Assembly (NCBI GenBank): GCA_015680685.1
Contig: MNCI01010007.1
Span: forward strand, 304,040 to 368,039
Origin: Gnetum montanum
Lineage: Eukaryota > Streptophyta > Gnetopsida > Gnetales > Gnetaceae
DNA length: 64,000 nucleotides
Reading direction: 5' to 3'
Part shown: piece after piece, positions 34,489 through 46,990 of the stretch
Position numbering within the stretch: the stretch's first letter is position 1
Layout of the letters: each line of letters starts with the position of its first letter
Notes under the pieces: model-generated
Databases searched by the model: none
Told to the model about the DNA's origin: nothing
What the model saw: the letters and a program-made list of their open reading frames with translations, nothing else
Program-made: the position numbers and the translations under genes

Positions 34489-36480
34489 AATGAAAACTTG
34501 TCCTCAAGTAAAGAAGGGAAGGAATAAGTTCTTTACAAAATATTGGGAAGGTATGGGATTATTGACTGACATACAAACTAACCCAAATGGAACAATAGAC
34601 TCCGAGTGTCCAAGTGTATAGAGATACAACTTTTTACAAAATTGGATGTTCATGATAAGAGAAGTGAACACCTTGGATAACATTGACATCCAACACCTCT
34701 TGGTAGCTGAAGAGTGAGAGAGAAGATCCAACGATCATGAATGGTCTACATTGTGTGGTACTGTTGCATCATCCTTGGTGAAGATAGTCCTACTTCTAGT
34801 CCATGCTTTCCATTGCAATCACAATGGAATCATGAATTAGTATGCAATGTGTAACACATAGCTATTAAATGCCTTGTCTCATTGGCGGTTACACTTTTCT
34901 AGGTTGTGCTTGTGGTGGATTGATTCCTTGAGTAGTGTTAGCGGGAATGCTGACAAATAGAGTAAAATAGATAAGCGATCCTATTAAATTTGAAAAAATT
35001 TCAACACCAGGAAAATATTTAAAGAGGGTATAAGAATTTTCAACAATAAAAAGGAAAGTTCACTAAAAAATGTTGTGAAGATGTGTACAATTGGATGTCA
35101 TTGATGGGATAAACAAAAAGAATTTGATTGTAAGAGTGTCTATGGGTAAAGAACTTAACTAATCCAACCAAAAGATATGCAAGTGTATCCTCCCCAAACA
35201 AGGCACAAGCCTTTTATGCCCTTGCATAACTTCAAACCAAAGAGTCCATGGGCTCTATGGATGATTAATGGTTATAGAAGGTTAAGTACAAAAACCTGAA
35301 AGAAACTAACTAAGAATTTCGACACATCAAACCAAGACATCAAACAAGAATATAAAATTGGCAGTGAGGTGAGACATGGAAAAAATAGATGGATGAGCGA
35401 GAGTGGAATGTTGTCCCTAATTAAGGTCACATGAAGCCCCTTGTGGATTTTGTGGTTAAATGACTTGATAAGATTCATCCTTAGTCTAGACCCAAAACCA
35501 ACCATGTTTAGTGACTTTGCATCATCATTCTAAGGCTAGTCCATCCCCTAAGACATAAGAGTGCTCCCACAAAACAACCATTGTTCCTTATTAGAGAAGA
35601 AAAGAGAAGTACGAAGTGAAGAAGGGCCTTAGTTAGAGGGGACCTTTAGGCATGGGTAACATGTCTTTCTAGTTCCATAACTAGTGCCTGTAGCTCCTTC
35701 ATTTTGTCTAAGGGGTGTTCTTTGCATTCTCATATTTTTTTTTTGAAATGGGAACCACACCATGCAATGACATATTCAACTTCCTTTTATTGGTTGACAT
35801 AGAATGGTAATACATCCATAAAACACACATGCACCCAGGTAAACAGAAAGGCACAAAGAACATCGAATTCCATTGAAGTCACATCCTATTCAAACCTTTG
35901 AAACCTTTCCAATTCTGATAACTACCAAAGTCACAAGTTTGTTAAAGTTTTGTTAATGAAAAAGGGACTGCATGTTTCTAGAATGAGGAAAATCATAGAT
36001 TTTGTGAATGGGTGGATGTTGTGGACTCACTGCTTGTTGCATGAAAAAGAACCATGTTCTAATCATCCATAATGAAATTCAAAGCCTAAATCCAGACACT
36101 AATAATCAAATAACAAAATAGTACATACCACTGTCAAGCAACACATTACCAATGTACCTAGCACTTATTAACAAAAAGTGAGAAAATAACACGAAAATAA
36201 AATAAAAGAAAATATAAAAGAGAGTGTAAAATTTTCAAGAAATAACAAATGTACTAATGATGGTATAAAAAAAATTAGAAAAAATTAATAATAGGAAAAC
36301 AAGAAGATGCAAAACAAAGAATGTGTAAAATAAAAAGATGAAAAGCACTTAAGAATCTTGAAGATTAGAATGGCGGTGACCCTCATGACTAAAAATTTGG
36401 CCATGAAAAGGATTAATAAGTGGATAAATAGGATCCATGCATGTATGAAACATTAGTAACCATTCATGTCCTAGCCATTG
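34489..36480 (-). other. 3' noncoding module of Ath-3
   Basis: Colinear with the Ath-4 stretch 59132-60480 and the Ath-2 stretch 22685-24134. Shared words in element sense include GGGAGCACTCT, GATGATGCAAAGTCACT, GGTTTGATGTGT, GGGGAGGAT and CACTTGCATA, plus the T-run beside CCACACCATGCAATGAC (35735-35770). No frame is shared, so the module appears to be conserved as RNA or DNA rather than as protein. Confidence 0.7.
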
Positions 36481-37560
36481 GGTGTTTATTTGTGGTGTGG
36501 TGGTTGGGTAAAAAAAAAATGTTGGTCACACACTTGATGGTTAAATGTATGGTGGGTCAAGATATGAAGTGTGTTAACATTATGAATGTCTAGCCCATGA
36601 TTGCACCCTTGATCATGATATGGTATCCATGGATTTATTTGTCTTCCCACACTGTTAGATTCATTGTTTAGATTTGGGATTGGAGTACTAATGGATGGTG
36701 GCTTTGGTGTATGATTAGAGGATGTTGGTTGTGATAAGGAAGGTGGTGCACCAAATTGGCCTTGTGTTGGCTTGGATGATATGGTGGGTCCATGCATGGT
36801 CTACTTTGACTTACAACCTTTCTTATAGAAGGGATGTTTTCTATGATATGATGTGTGTTAACATTATGGATGTCTAGGCCACGATTGCATCCTTGATCAT
36901 GATATGGTATGCATGGATTTATTTGTCTCCCCACACTGTTAGATTCATTATTTGGATTTGGGATTAGAGTACTGATGGATGATGGCCCTTGTGTATGATT
37001 AGAGGACATTGGTTGAGATAAGGAAGGTGGTGCACTAGATTGACCTTGTGCTAGCTCGGATGATATGGTGGGTCCATGCGTGGTCTACTTTGGCTTATGG
37101 CCTTTCCTCCAAAAGGGATGTTTCCTATGTGGTGGTTGAGACCCACTGGTGTTAGCATGTTTTTGCACATTTGTAGCATAAGTGGCATTTTTTTGTTGAT
37201 ATTGGGATGCTAAACCTTCATGTGTTGCTGGAAGTGACATATAATGAGGTAGAGTAAGAGAATATTAAGGGTAGGATGGATGGTAAGAGGCATGAGGTGG
37301 TGATCCTTTAGGGGATGTCATGGGTTGATGGTACTCAAGAGAGTGATAGTTGTAATTTGAAGTAGGGAATGTTGAACTAGTTTGAGAAACAGGGTGTTGA
37401 ACATAATATCCATGTGGCTTCGATAGATAGGGTGGATAGTACTGATTTGGTGGTAGCCTTCCCCACAACTATGGTTGTTGCCACTATGGTTGATGATCAT
37501 GTTGAGGCTGGTAATAAGTCCCCCTAGGATGGTATGATTGGTGGTGGGACTATTTATGAT
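36481..37560 (-). pseudogene. gag: Pro/His/Asn-rich C-terminal extension of Ath-3 gag
   Basis: In gag sense this region is rich in Pro, Ser, His, Gln and Asn. It begins with a Tyr/Pro-rich part (37265-37468: NQYYPPYLSKPHGYY..HPVS) and ends with two tandem copies of a unit of about 284 bp. Each unit carries NPNNESNSVGRQINP, IPYHDQGCN.GLDIHNVNT and a PPSLSQP segment. It is homologous to the gag-protease linker of Ath-2 but much longer, and stops where the protease should begin. Confidence 0.7.
36556..37123 (-). repeat. Two-copy tandem repeat of about 284 bp (Ath-3)
   Basis: Copies at about 36556-36839 and 36840-37123 are similar throughout (roughly 85-90% by eye), for example 'gtgttaacattatg' at 36571 and 36855. 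284 is not a multiple of three, so the two copies are read in different frames unless small indels correct this. Confidence 0.8.
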
Positions 37561-39110
37561 TACCTTGTGGAAGAGGAAATCTCTTCGACATGTGTTTTTG
37601 CACAAACTTTGGATTTAAGGCACTTGTCCAATACTCTTGTAGATGCAAAAAAATTGTGCAATGGCCCTTCATATGGTCATATATGCAGATGTTTCATTCA
37701 TTATCTTCATTTGTGGTTGAGTATATAGCCTCACTTTCTTTAAACATTTTTCCTATTTGCCAAAAAGTGTTCTTGACTGTTTCTTGGTTTTGTGTCCTTT
37801 GTTTAGTGTGATCGCCTAGCTTGTTTTGCATGATCCTCTCCTCAAAGATATCAATGAGAGTTGAAATGTTTTCATATATCCATTTGGAAATCCTATTAAA
37901 CTTTGCTTCAAGTTCATTGATAGACTTCTGTATCGGAAAGGTTTGTTTTGGGATCACCTTATTGAGAGTGGTTTCATCCTTCTTATCATAGATGTAGACC
38001 TCCTTTTGTTGAAGAGTTGGGTCCCATTGATATTTTTCGACATTCTCCAATTTGCATATCTCTCCTTCTTTTGCCACACATTCAGTTAGCTCTCAAATTT
38101 TATGGACTTGGAGCTTGTATAATTACCCTAGGGCATACATCCCAAGGGTCTTCCTTGTTTCATTATGGAGCCCAACTATGATGTGGAAAAGTTATATTTC
38201 CTTGGATAAACCATGGCTTGGGCATCTATTCAGTAAGGCATAGTATCTATCTAAGGCCATGTTCAAGGGTTCATGTTGTTTTTGCTTCCACTCTTGGATT
38301 TGCCTCCTCAAATTGGACACTCTTGCATAGGTTTGGTATTTCTTGTTGAATAGTTCTAGCATTGTGGACCATTGTTAGATTGAATTTGGTCTCAATGATC
38401 TATACCACACTTTAGCTCTATCAATTAGTATTTTAGGAAAGAGCTTAGGCTTTTGCCATCCACTTTCAATGTTGTAGAAAGCACAGGCATCATGGAAGGC
38501 TTGTAAATGATGTTGTGGATCTATATCATAGCCTCTTGAAAATTTAGGAATATTATTCATCTCAAGCTTGGGTAGATGACTCTTTTTGTGATGCCTGTGA
38601 GATATCTTAATGGCTTATGTGATATGCATTAGGCTCTTAGTGGTTAGCAAGGGTTCATCATCATTAGACAAGTTGTGATGAAAATTTCTATTTGGTTGAT
38701 GGTGACGACTGGACTTGTGTTCATGTTGATGACCTTGAGTGTGTTTATGCGTTTGATTTTTACTTTTAGTTTGACCCTTTAGTGGAACTTTATCTTCATC
38801 CCTACTTTTATCTTTGTCAAACCTAGAAGTTGAAGGGAAAGAGGAAGATGATGAACTAGAAGAATTGCCATGGCTTCTATGATGTTCTTCAGGGTCCCTT
38901 GATTTATTATTTCTTGGTTTTAAGGAGGTCTTGGGCCTTGAGGCCTCCCCTAGTTTAGGACTTACATCATCTTCTCCAAGATTGTTTGTCTTAGGTGAAT
39001 GTAGTCTTTGAGTGTTGTTAGGGTGACCATGATAATAAGAAACCCCTACATACTATTGGTCACTCAAATTTTCTTCATTGTATATCTTTTTATTTCTCTA
39101 ATGAATGCAT
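37561..39110 (-). pseudogene. gag: Gag of Ath-3
   Basis: The core (38375-38560) reads MNNIPKFSRGYDIDPQHHLQAFHDACAFYNIESGWQKPKLFPKIL.DRAKVWYRSL, then after one stop WSTMLELFNKKYQTYARVSNLRRQIQEWKQ and YYALLNRCPSHG. An open stretch (37694-38077) rich in Lys, Glu and Thr follows, with FPIQKSINELEAKF. The end reads YDHMKGHC...LQEY..SALNP, the counterpart of the CxxH motif in the other copies, with the first Cys replaced by a stop. The N-terminal half (38570-39110) is Ser/His-rich. Only a few stops break about 500 codons. Confidence 0.8.
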
Positions 39111-39257
39111 TTACTATATAGTGCATCATCACTTCTATGTAAGAGAGACATTTTTGTTTGTTTATGGTATGTGTGATTTAATATTTTCTAAAAGATATAT
39201 CATTAATATCATTATAGCGATCGTGTATGATATAACTAATCTAGATGACTAGCACCA

Positions 39258-39275
39258 TCCTTGGCAACAGTGCCA
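39258..39275 (-). promoter_or_regulatory. Primer-binding site for tRNA-Asp (Ath-3)
   Basis: The element strand reads TGGCACTGTTGCCAAGGA. It has four differences from the tRNA-Asp complement, all C-to-T or G-to-A. Confidence 0.88.
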
Positions 39276-39276
39276 A

Positions 39277-40110
39277 TGATGAGGGATGAGGTATCCCTAT
39301 GCTCAACCATATGAATCACAAGCATTTACGCATGATTCAATTGAATTCCATGGATGGGACTAGCTATGGCATCTAGATTGTTATGCTTTGATCATAGTTC
39401 ACTGTCTTCCCATTTGGACTAGTGGTAGCTTTGTCACGTATGGTTTAGTCCAAAGTGAGGTGTATGATGTTGTTTCTAATTCTACGATACTCCTAATGAT
39501 GATAAAGAGATGGATTAATTAAACTAATGAATAATGGAAAACAAGATCTAAACTAGCCTATGGGTGATGAGTATCTACACTTGATCATCTGTACATGTTT
39601 TGGACTTTGTTAGGCTACTTCTAGGATTGCCAAGTGTATGTCACTAGTTGTGCCGAATGATACACTTCTAGATTACCAAGTACTTGCACTTAAATGCTCA
39701 TGATTAAGGTGTACGCATTCCGCTTAATAACAAGAACAATAAATAACAATAAATGGAAACAATTAAGTAAAGAAAGTAGTAAATAATAAAAGGAAACAAT
39801 AATCTAAGTGGATGCTACAATGATGGAAGTAATCTTGATCTTTATTGCCTGTCATGTAACATGTCTAAGTACATCACACTTGAAAAAAGGTGCCATATGA
39901 TTACAAACATACATTGCAAGCATTCAAAAAATATTCTAACTCTAGAGAAAACAAACTGCAAGAGCTTCGCTACTCTGAATGAAAAACTATATCTAGAAAT
40001 CATGAGCCTAAGTGATATATTTATAGGCCGAAATATACCCTTGAAGTCGAATACCCAATGTCACATCTAGGCTTTGACGTCAGAGTAGATGAAAGCAATG
40101 TGATTCATCA
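39277..40110 (-). repeat. 5' LTR of Ath-3
   Basis: 834 bp, TGATGAGG...TTCATCA on +. TATA on the element strand is CTATAAATAT (40017-40026). U3 here has fewer of the GATGTCAGATATC-type units than the other LTR. Confidence 0.9.
40018..40026 (-). promoter_or_regulatory. TATA box of Ath-3 5' LTR
   Basis: TATTTATAG on +, intact CTATAAATA on the element strand, unlike the decayed box of the 3' LTR. Confidence 0.7.
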
Positions 40111-40115
40111 ATGGT
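40111..40115. repeat. Target-site duplication, right copy (Ath-3)
   Basis: ATGGT, identical to 33617-33621. Confidence 0.88.
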
Positions 40116-40950
40116 GTAGAGATAATGGATTTTTGGATTTAGCCTAACTATTAGATTAAGGGTAGTAAGGTGATGAAAATGAATAGGTTATGTGATACAT
40201 GGAACAAAAATTAGCCACCTTCTTACTTTTGAACTAAGGAATATTATGAGTTACAATTTAGAAAGGTATATTGAATCATGTTATGATATGATCTAACAAA
40301 AAATGACAAATGAAGTGAGCATTAGTGGAAAACAAGGAGAAAAATTTAACCAACTTAGTAAAATATTCTATAGTAGTTAGAATAATTGATGTCTAGTAGA
40401 TGAGGAAAGGTTTATAGCATCATTGAGGTATAGATCCCATTTCTAAAAATGCCATGTGATCTAAGATATGTAAAGCTCTTGGGAAGGAGCACAGATAAGT
40501 GGTGCATGTCTTTAGGAAATATCAAATTATTTGACTAGATTATGAAAATTCTTAGCTAAATTTTGCCATTATTAGCATAGAGAAATAGTACACAAATCTA
40601 ATAAGTGTAATCCTAGATGTTGACTACAAAATTTGGAATGAACTTACTCAAGAATGGTCTTAGATTTAGCACAATTTAGACAATGTAGGAGAACACTTGT
40701 GGCAAACACACAACATAAAATACCAAGATCTACTATACAAAATCTAATATGTGATATATTTTTACATGTGATGTTAAACCAAAATTTACCAAGTTGATGG
40801 TGTTTTGATATCATGTTAAAATATTTTTATAAGAGTTGCTCTCAAGAAAAGGATACTAGAGTGAAATTTAAAGAAACTCTGATTCAACCTTTCTTCTAAA
40901 ATTGAAAGCTAGAAGAAAGGTATGGATAATGATGACTTAGATCTTCCTGT
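40116..40950 (-). pseudogene. Integrase catalytic half of Tat-3, split by Ath-3
   Basis: The element strand gives ILTTIEYFTK (about 40350-40380; counterpart of ILVAIDYFTKWVEA), HFICHFLLDHII, FNIPF, then YHITYSFSSPYYP.SNS.AKSKN (about 40126-40205), the block around the catalytic Glu. The second Asp block reads VTHN instead of VTDN. Cys-rich words near 40690-40740 may be the zinc finger. Stops are frequent. Reading continues past the insertion at 33616. Confidence 0.7.
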
Positions 40951-43852
40951 TGGCTTCCTTATGTCAAAAAATGTGGAAAGATAAGTGAATGTAAGCTTGA
41001 ATTGTTCTATGATTTGTTCAACTTGAATTTTAATGAAACAAGTTAAGAATGAGATGAAGGAGGTGTAGAAGACATGGATGGTGGTGGGAATGACATTTTA
41101 AAGATATAAATCTTACTCCTAAAATAGATGATACTCCTACAGTGGGAAAAACTAATTTTGAATAATTAAGAAATGTGTAAATGAATAAAGGGGTCAATAA
41201 GCTCCAAGTTGTCTAATTAATACAGTAATTTTAATTATTAAAATGATGTCTAGAATGGTACAATAACACATAAGGTCCAATTATGCAAGTTTCTATCGCA
41301 AAGATAAAGAAAAAATATGGTCTCATGCAAGGGATAAGTAGATGATGATGGAGGGGTTAGCAAAGGACATAGAGTAAAAGCTAAATTTACTTTCTCTAGG
41401 GGAATGTAAGTATTTCTCCTAGCTTATTAACATTAATGTACAACTTTATGTAATTAAAAGTTAAAACACATATTTGCTAGAGATACTAAAATAAAATTAA
41501 TTAAGAACCAAGTTATCTTTTAAGATATAGTAATAAACATTAAGGTTTTGGAAGAGAACACAACTACAGAGAAGATAAGTTCTATCTTGAACTACACAAA
41601 GGACATAGGAGTGTTAATAATTAAAGAGGTAAATGCCAATGCTCTATTATTGGATGCATTAGACTAAGTACAAAAAAAGAGGTAGAATATAAGAGAGGAA
41701 TAAAAATGTTGTCAAGTAAGTTGGAAGTGGCAGAATCAGAGCTTTCTAAGAGCATAATTACCATATATAATCCTTTAGTAAGGGCCTACTGGAAGATAAA
41801 GAATAAAGCTTTGGACCTTTAGAAAACTCTCATGAAGTAGAAATGATCAATTCTAGTCATGATAAGCATTAGGATAAGCCTTAGAAATTCAGCTACAGCA
41901 TGGGAGAATTGGGACGAGGGCATCAAATAAATGAAAGGTTATACAAACAATAGTACCACAAGCTTCTAAAAAGGAACAAAAGTTTGTACATAGATCAAAA
42001 AATAAGAAATTTATTATCATAATCAAAAAATTTATAAATATTTAGTTAATTAATTTAATGCATATGATTAATTATTTAATGTTGTCAAGTGTCTTTCAAT
42101 AGATTAGCTCTAATTTTCTTGATTAAATTACAAGATTACATTATTATTATTGTTGTTGTTAGTTTTCTACATAAGTGAATGCAATCTTCTTACTAGGATA
42201 TTTTGTTAAGGTTTTATATTATTTGTTTACTACTATTGGAGCTCAATCATAGATCTACTATATATTTTATGATTAAATGTTAAAATCCAATTAGCTGTGG
42301 AAGTTTTTCTTTTTGTCAGTTATCATGACTTTACAGGTATTTTACTATGCATATTTTATTCTTTATGCATATTCAATTATGTATTTTCAATCTTTATTAT
42401 GCACACTTAGTTATGCATATTTTATTATTATTATGTACATCTAATTATATAATAATTTGTTCATTAAGCAATTTTGGACCCTAACCCTACCCAGACTATA
42501 TCCCTTATTACTTTTATCATTAAACTAGAATTCAGAGTTCATTTCTAATTATAATTAAATATTACATCAATTATTTTTATTAAGGAAGTACTTTAGGATG
42601 ATGCCTTACCTAGAATCTAACCTTATTAATGTGTTCAGGATGTTAAAAAACATTAGTGTTGATCCTTGTTTTACTAGAATTAGAGTTACAGTTCTTAAGA
42701 CATCACAGTTTTTGTTTGCTCAAAATACTGTAAAATTGGTATTTAAACTGGTGACTATGATAAGTGAAGCTCAGATAAGTTTTCAGCATACGATTAGGTA
42801 GATCACTTGATCAGAATTCTATAGGTTTAAACATAATTTGATTTGGAGTCCGTATGTGGTTGTTATATGTGTGTAAACACAGAGGGTATTAATTGAAAGG
42901 GGAAAATGAAAAATAAACTTATGAAAATGTTAATATTTTTTTAAATAAATAATTTAATAATTTAATTTAAAAGTTTAGTTGGCTATGTCACATGAAGGCT
43001 ATTTAAGGAAGTAAGGGAAAAAAAGTATATATGCTTATAAGCTTAAGTTAGAAAAGGCTATTTAACATATATTTGTTTTACATCACCTCATCTCTATTTT
43101 TTACGAGCTTGCTTATGCATTTGGGTTTTCTGTTTCAAATAGAAATCATTTTTCATTTACAAGCTACTTTAGCCTTATTTCTTCCATTATTGAACACATA
43201 CCAATCCCAAGTATCATTCTTCATATGATTTTTCCACTTATAAACACATTGTTTCCTTTGGTACGTCTCATTTCAGTTCATAGAGGGTTTTTGGTGTGTT
43301 AGTTCAAAGTGAAGTAAAAGTTGATTTTGAGCATCTTGATGGGAAAGAAAGAAAATAAGAAGATTCTGAAAGCCCTACCAACATAAGTAAGAAAGCTTAC
43401 TTTACTATTGTTTCCTATATTATTATGTGGCTATCCTATATTATTGTGGCTTTTCTATCATTTCCTTTTGCTTTTGCATTTTTCATTATTCTTTCATGAT
43501 TTTAATTATTATGTGAAGATTTTGTTGAATGTTCATAATTTTGGATTTTTTTTATATATAAATTGGTATTTCAATTATGTCTAGACTAATTTCTATCTTT
43601 TTGGTAAATTTTTGAAATATGTGGAACCTTTGCCCAACTTTCTTCTTAAATATTTTATGAATATTTCAGATTATCTCTTGATATCAATAGGATTTTGTAA
43701 GAATTTTTATGGAATTTTCGCTATTATGGATTTTTTGGCTATTTTGGAAATCTTTTGGATTTTTAAAATAAGATGATAATATTCATGGAACCCATTTTGC
43801 TTAGTTGGCAATGGAAGTTGTGAATATTTTTGATGCCCTCATTTACATGTAG
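40951..43852. other. AT-rich stretch, no gene assigned
   Basis: RT, RNase H and protease of Tat-3 should lie to this side but I cannot recognise them. Weak, Lys/Glu-rich frames occur near 41570-41880. From 42060 to 43800 the sequence is very AT-rich, with ttatgcatat-type words near 42340-42420. Confidence 0.4.
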
Positions 43853-43926
43853 TAGTTGAGACCATGACATTAAGTAGTTGAGACCATGACATTAAGTAGT
43901 TGAGACCATGACATTAAGTAGTTGAG
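43853..43926 (+). repeat. 22-bp tandem repeat, 3.4 copies
   Basis: TAGTTGAGACCATGACATTAAG is repeated three times without change, followed by an 8-base partial copy. Confidence 0.95.
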
Positions 43927-44850
43927 TCTAGTGGTATATAGTCAGGCATAGTTAAGACCTATCCTTCTAATGCTACGTGTGCCTTGGCCATTGAGGATGT
44001 TAATAGTAAGACGGTTTCCAAGATCCTATTAAAAATTATTAATTAGAAGCATACATACGATAGAGTAATACATAGTAGCAAAATCTCATATGCCTTACAT
44101 ACATAATTAAATAAAATTTCTTCAAATAAAAATAGAGATTTACATAGCCACAAAAGTGTAGATGTATAAAGTGTAGAGTACCAAGTGGAGAAACGTTTTT
44201 GCTAGGTGTAAATAATATGAGGCATTAGTTTTGATTTGCAAGTGTATATGTAAATGATGCATGATATCAATTTTAGTCATGATGTCATTTGTTGTTTGAA
44301 TGTAAAGATTATTTCTGGCATCATTTCAAATATCCACTATTATGGTATAACATAATAGCTTAAAATGACATGAGCCATGAATGTTAGAAGAATTTTCAAG
44401 CCTTTTATTCTATTATGTATTACTACTTATCATTGTCAGTCAGCAGTAATTAAAAAAACACTTAAATTGAAGGCATAGAGTCAAAAGATATCATGTGATG
44501 TAGAGAAAAAATAATATAGGGAAGTAAAATGAAATCAGCAAATTTTGTCCTAAGAGATGCTGGTAGATGTCGATCATTTAAAACAATAGAAGTAACAGAT
44601 AAAATTCTTGCTATTCTAATGTTAAAAATGAAAAAAAAAAAGGAAAAGAGAAGTTTAAGTATTAAATGAGATTTAACTAGTGATAACTTTACAAGTAGTA
44701 GCATTAGAAGGTAAAGCTAGGGCTCTTTTGTTATTGGAGAAATATAAAGATCACCTATTGCACCTAAAAAATTTAGTTGCTAGAAAAATTGAAAATCATA
44801 GACGTGGAATGATTTTGATCTTGAATCCCAAGGACCTCTAAGAAGAAGGA
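43927..44850. other. AT-rich spacer
   Basis: Nothing recognisable. Its right end may already be the outer part of the Tat-2 LTR. Confidence 0.4.
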
Positions 44851-46044
44851 CTCAAGGTGTCCTGGATGGTTTGGTCAATCACCCAAGGACTTGAAGAATG
44901 TAAACGAAGATAAACAAAATGAAATTGTAGATTCGATTGAAAATAAACACAAAACTAAACTTGAAATGAATTTTGCACTACAAATGAATTAATAAACATT
45001 ATTGAAATAGCAAAATGCTTAAAGGATAAAGTTCAAAGGAGAAGAAATTATGTGCTCAAATGCATAAGAAGCTTTCTTGGATTGAGCTTGAAGTCCATTA
45101 GAGCTAGTAGGTTGTGTTCTATAGTCAAATTCCATGATCTATGTACTTCCCAATGTCAATCGTTAAGAGCTCCTTGTTGGTTTTCGCTTAAATCTACTAT
45201 TTTGGTTATTGGTGGTGTAAATTTTCATGTTTGACTCTTATTGTAGTAGGACTACATTGAGAGTTTTTGGTGCCTAGGTAGATTCCAGTTTTCTCCAAAA
45301 GTCTTGCAAATGCAAAATGGGTTTAAAGTGCTGAAGGTTGCTAAGGTTGTATGGTTGCAAAAATGTTCCAAACTTGAATAATGTGTTGAATTTTGGATTT
45401 TATAGGCTACAAGGTTGCTAATTTTAGGTTGAAAATTTCTGCCATGATTGCTGACAAATTGATGTTGTTTGCATGTGTAACAAACCATTATTCCCAATGT
45501 AGTTGTCCAATTGTTGTAAGTTTTAAAACCCAAGAGCCATTAAAATGACACTAGATACGTTGGCCTTAGAGAGCTACGCTGGCATTGTATAAATCTACTG
45601 GGAATTATGGTGACTATGCAAGCCATGTGAAGATTACTGAGAATTTGAGATGACTATGTTCGCCATGTTGCAACTGCTAGAAATTTTGATGACTATGTTG
45701 GTCATTGCTGGGAAAATAAAAAACCCAACAACTTTAATATTGGGTGTCTATAGCTCCAACGTAGTCAAGGTCATAATCACCATAAAACACATGAAAATGT
45801 CAAATTTGGCAGCCCCAAGTCATTTTTTGCCTTCCCAAGCCCCACATATAGACATGACATTACTTTTTCCACTTGGGAAGTGAAGCAATAGCAACTTATG
45901 AGGCATTTTTAGTGCAAAAAGTTAAAGTATGCAATATTGCAGCTCATGGCTCACAAACCTTACATTTACAATAAAATCTTGACTCAAGTTGGATGGTAAT
46001 GGTTTACAAGTTACAACATGGATTTTTGTGATAGTGTTTCATTA
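44851..46044 (-). repeat. Probable 3' LTR of Tat-2
   Basis: It follows the polypurine tract directly in element sense. It has a TATA box (CTATAAAA, 45398-45405) and, near 45590-45720, three diverged copies of a unit of about 50 bp (gactatg-t-gccatgt...actg-gaatttg). No second copy is available, so the borders are uncertain. Confidence 0.5.
45398..45405 (-). promoter_or_regulatory. TATA box, candidate (Tat-2 LTR)
   Basis: TTTTATAG on +, CTATAAAA on the element strand, about 640 bp inside the LTR start. Confidence 0.4.
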
Positions 46045-46057
46045 GCCCCTCTTTCTT
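46045..46057 (-). promoter_or_regulatory. Polypurine tract of Tat-2
   Basis: The element strand reads AAGAAAGAGGGGC, a classical polypurine tract, about 950 bp after the end of integrase. Confidence 0.65.
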
Positions 46058-46990
46058 GATATTTAGAGGATTGACCCAAGAGACATCAACAAAGAATACA
46101 AAACCCCATTGTAGGTCCATCACCAACATTTCCTCTTTGCACTTGTTCCTATACTATTGAAACATGTCGAAGAGTGCTTGTGATAATGGGATAAGGTTAT
46201 GGTAAGATGATATAGGAGAAATGTTGAATTTGACTATAAGAAAATGGTCATGAGGGTTAATAATGAGTTCCATACGTTGACATCATAGTCATGATATGGA
46301 ATTGGCATTTTAGCTGGTCAATGTAACCCTTGCACTTTGTGCTTTGAAGCATTGGTTACTCAGTAATGTTTTTGAGGAACCAACACCTCACTCCAAAGTT
46401 TCTTAGGCCATTAGGCTCATCGATTTGTATGTTTGGAGCCATTGGTTTGTTTTTTTTGGACTTCACTGGCCTTTTATCTCCTTGGCAATTTGCTTCTCCC
46501 CCTCTTTTTTCTAGGGTAAAGCCTTCTTTAGGTTTCATTACCAAGGTTGGGTTTGATTTGATTTTCTCATTGAATGAGATGTGTTACATTCAATGGACTT
46601 GGTGGAGCATGATGAGGGAGATTTCAAATGGTCATAATGCATGAGTGTCAAACATAGGTCAACATTATTGTCTAGTATATCGAAGGTTATAATTAGGCTA
46701 TAGGATAGTGGGTCAATGAGAAATAATGGTAGTGAAGTGGAATAAGCACTCTTGGCATGGTAGGATAAGCTAACCAAATCTTACACATCAAGGTCATGTG
46801 GTAACTTGCTACTAGAATGAGTTGCACCTTTGCGATGACTTCAAGCTTCATCCTACAAACACAACTTCAAGAGAACATGAAAAAAAGACAAAGAAAACAT
46901 GTTGTTACATGATGATACATAAGGAAACATGAGATAATCAGCAAACTAGGTCATCATAGGTTAGAAATGTTACAAAATTTTACAGTTCAC
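46058..46990 (-). other. 3' noncoding spacer of Tat-2
   Basis: Between integrase and the polypurine tract. Short overlapping frames exist on both strands (for example 46356-46544 and 46366-46644), with no family signature. Confidence 0.45.

Larger units (their letters stand above)
33622..40110 (-). mobile_element. Ath-3: gag-only, non-autonomous Athila-like element
   Basis: Complete from LTR to LTR (6489 bp) with target duplication, PBS and polypurine tract. The internal part holds one gag reading about 2.5 kb long and a 3' noncoding module. I find no protease, reverse transcriptase, RNase H or integrase on either strand: gag and its proline-rich tail pass directly into the 3' module at about 36480. 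It is inserted in the integrase gene of Tat-3. Sequence next to the polypurine tract is nearly identical to Ath-2, suggesting that an Ath-2-like element supplied the enzymes. Confidence 0.88.
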
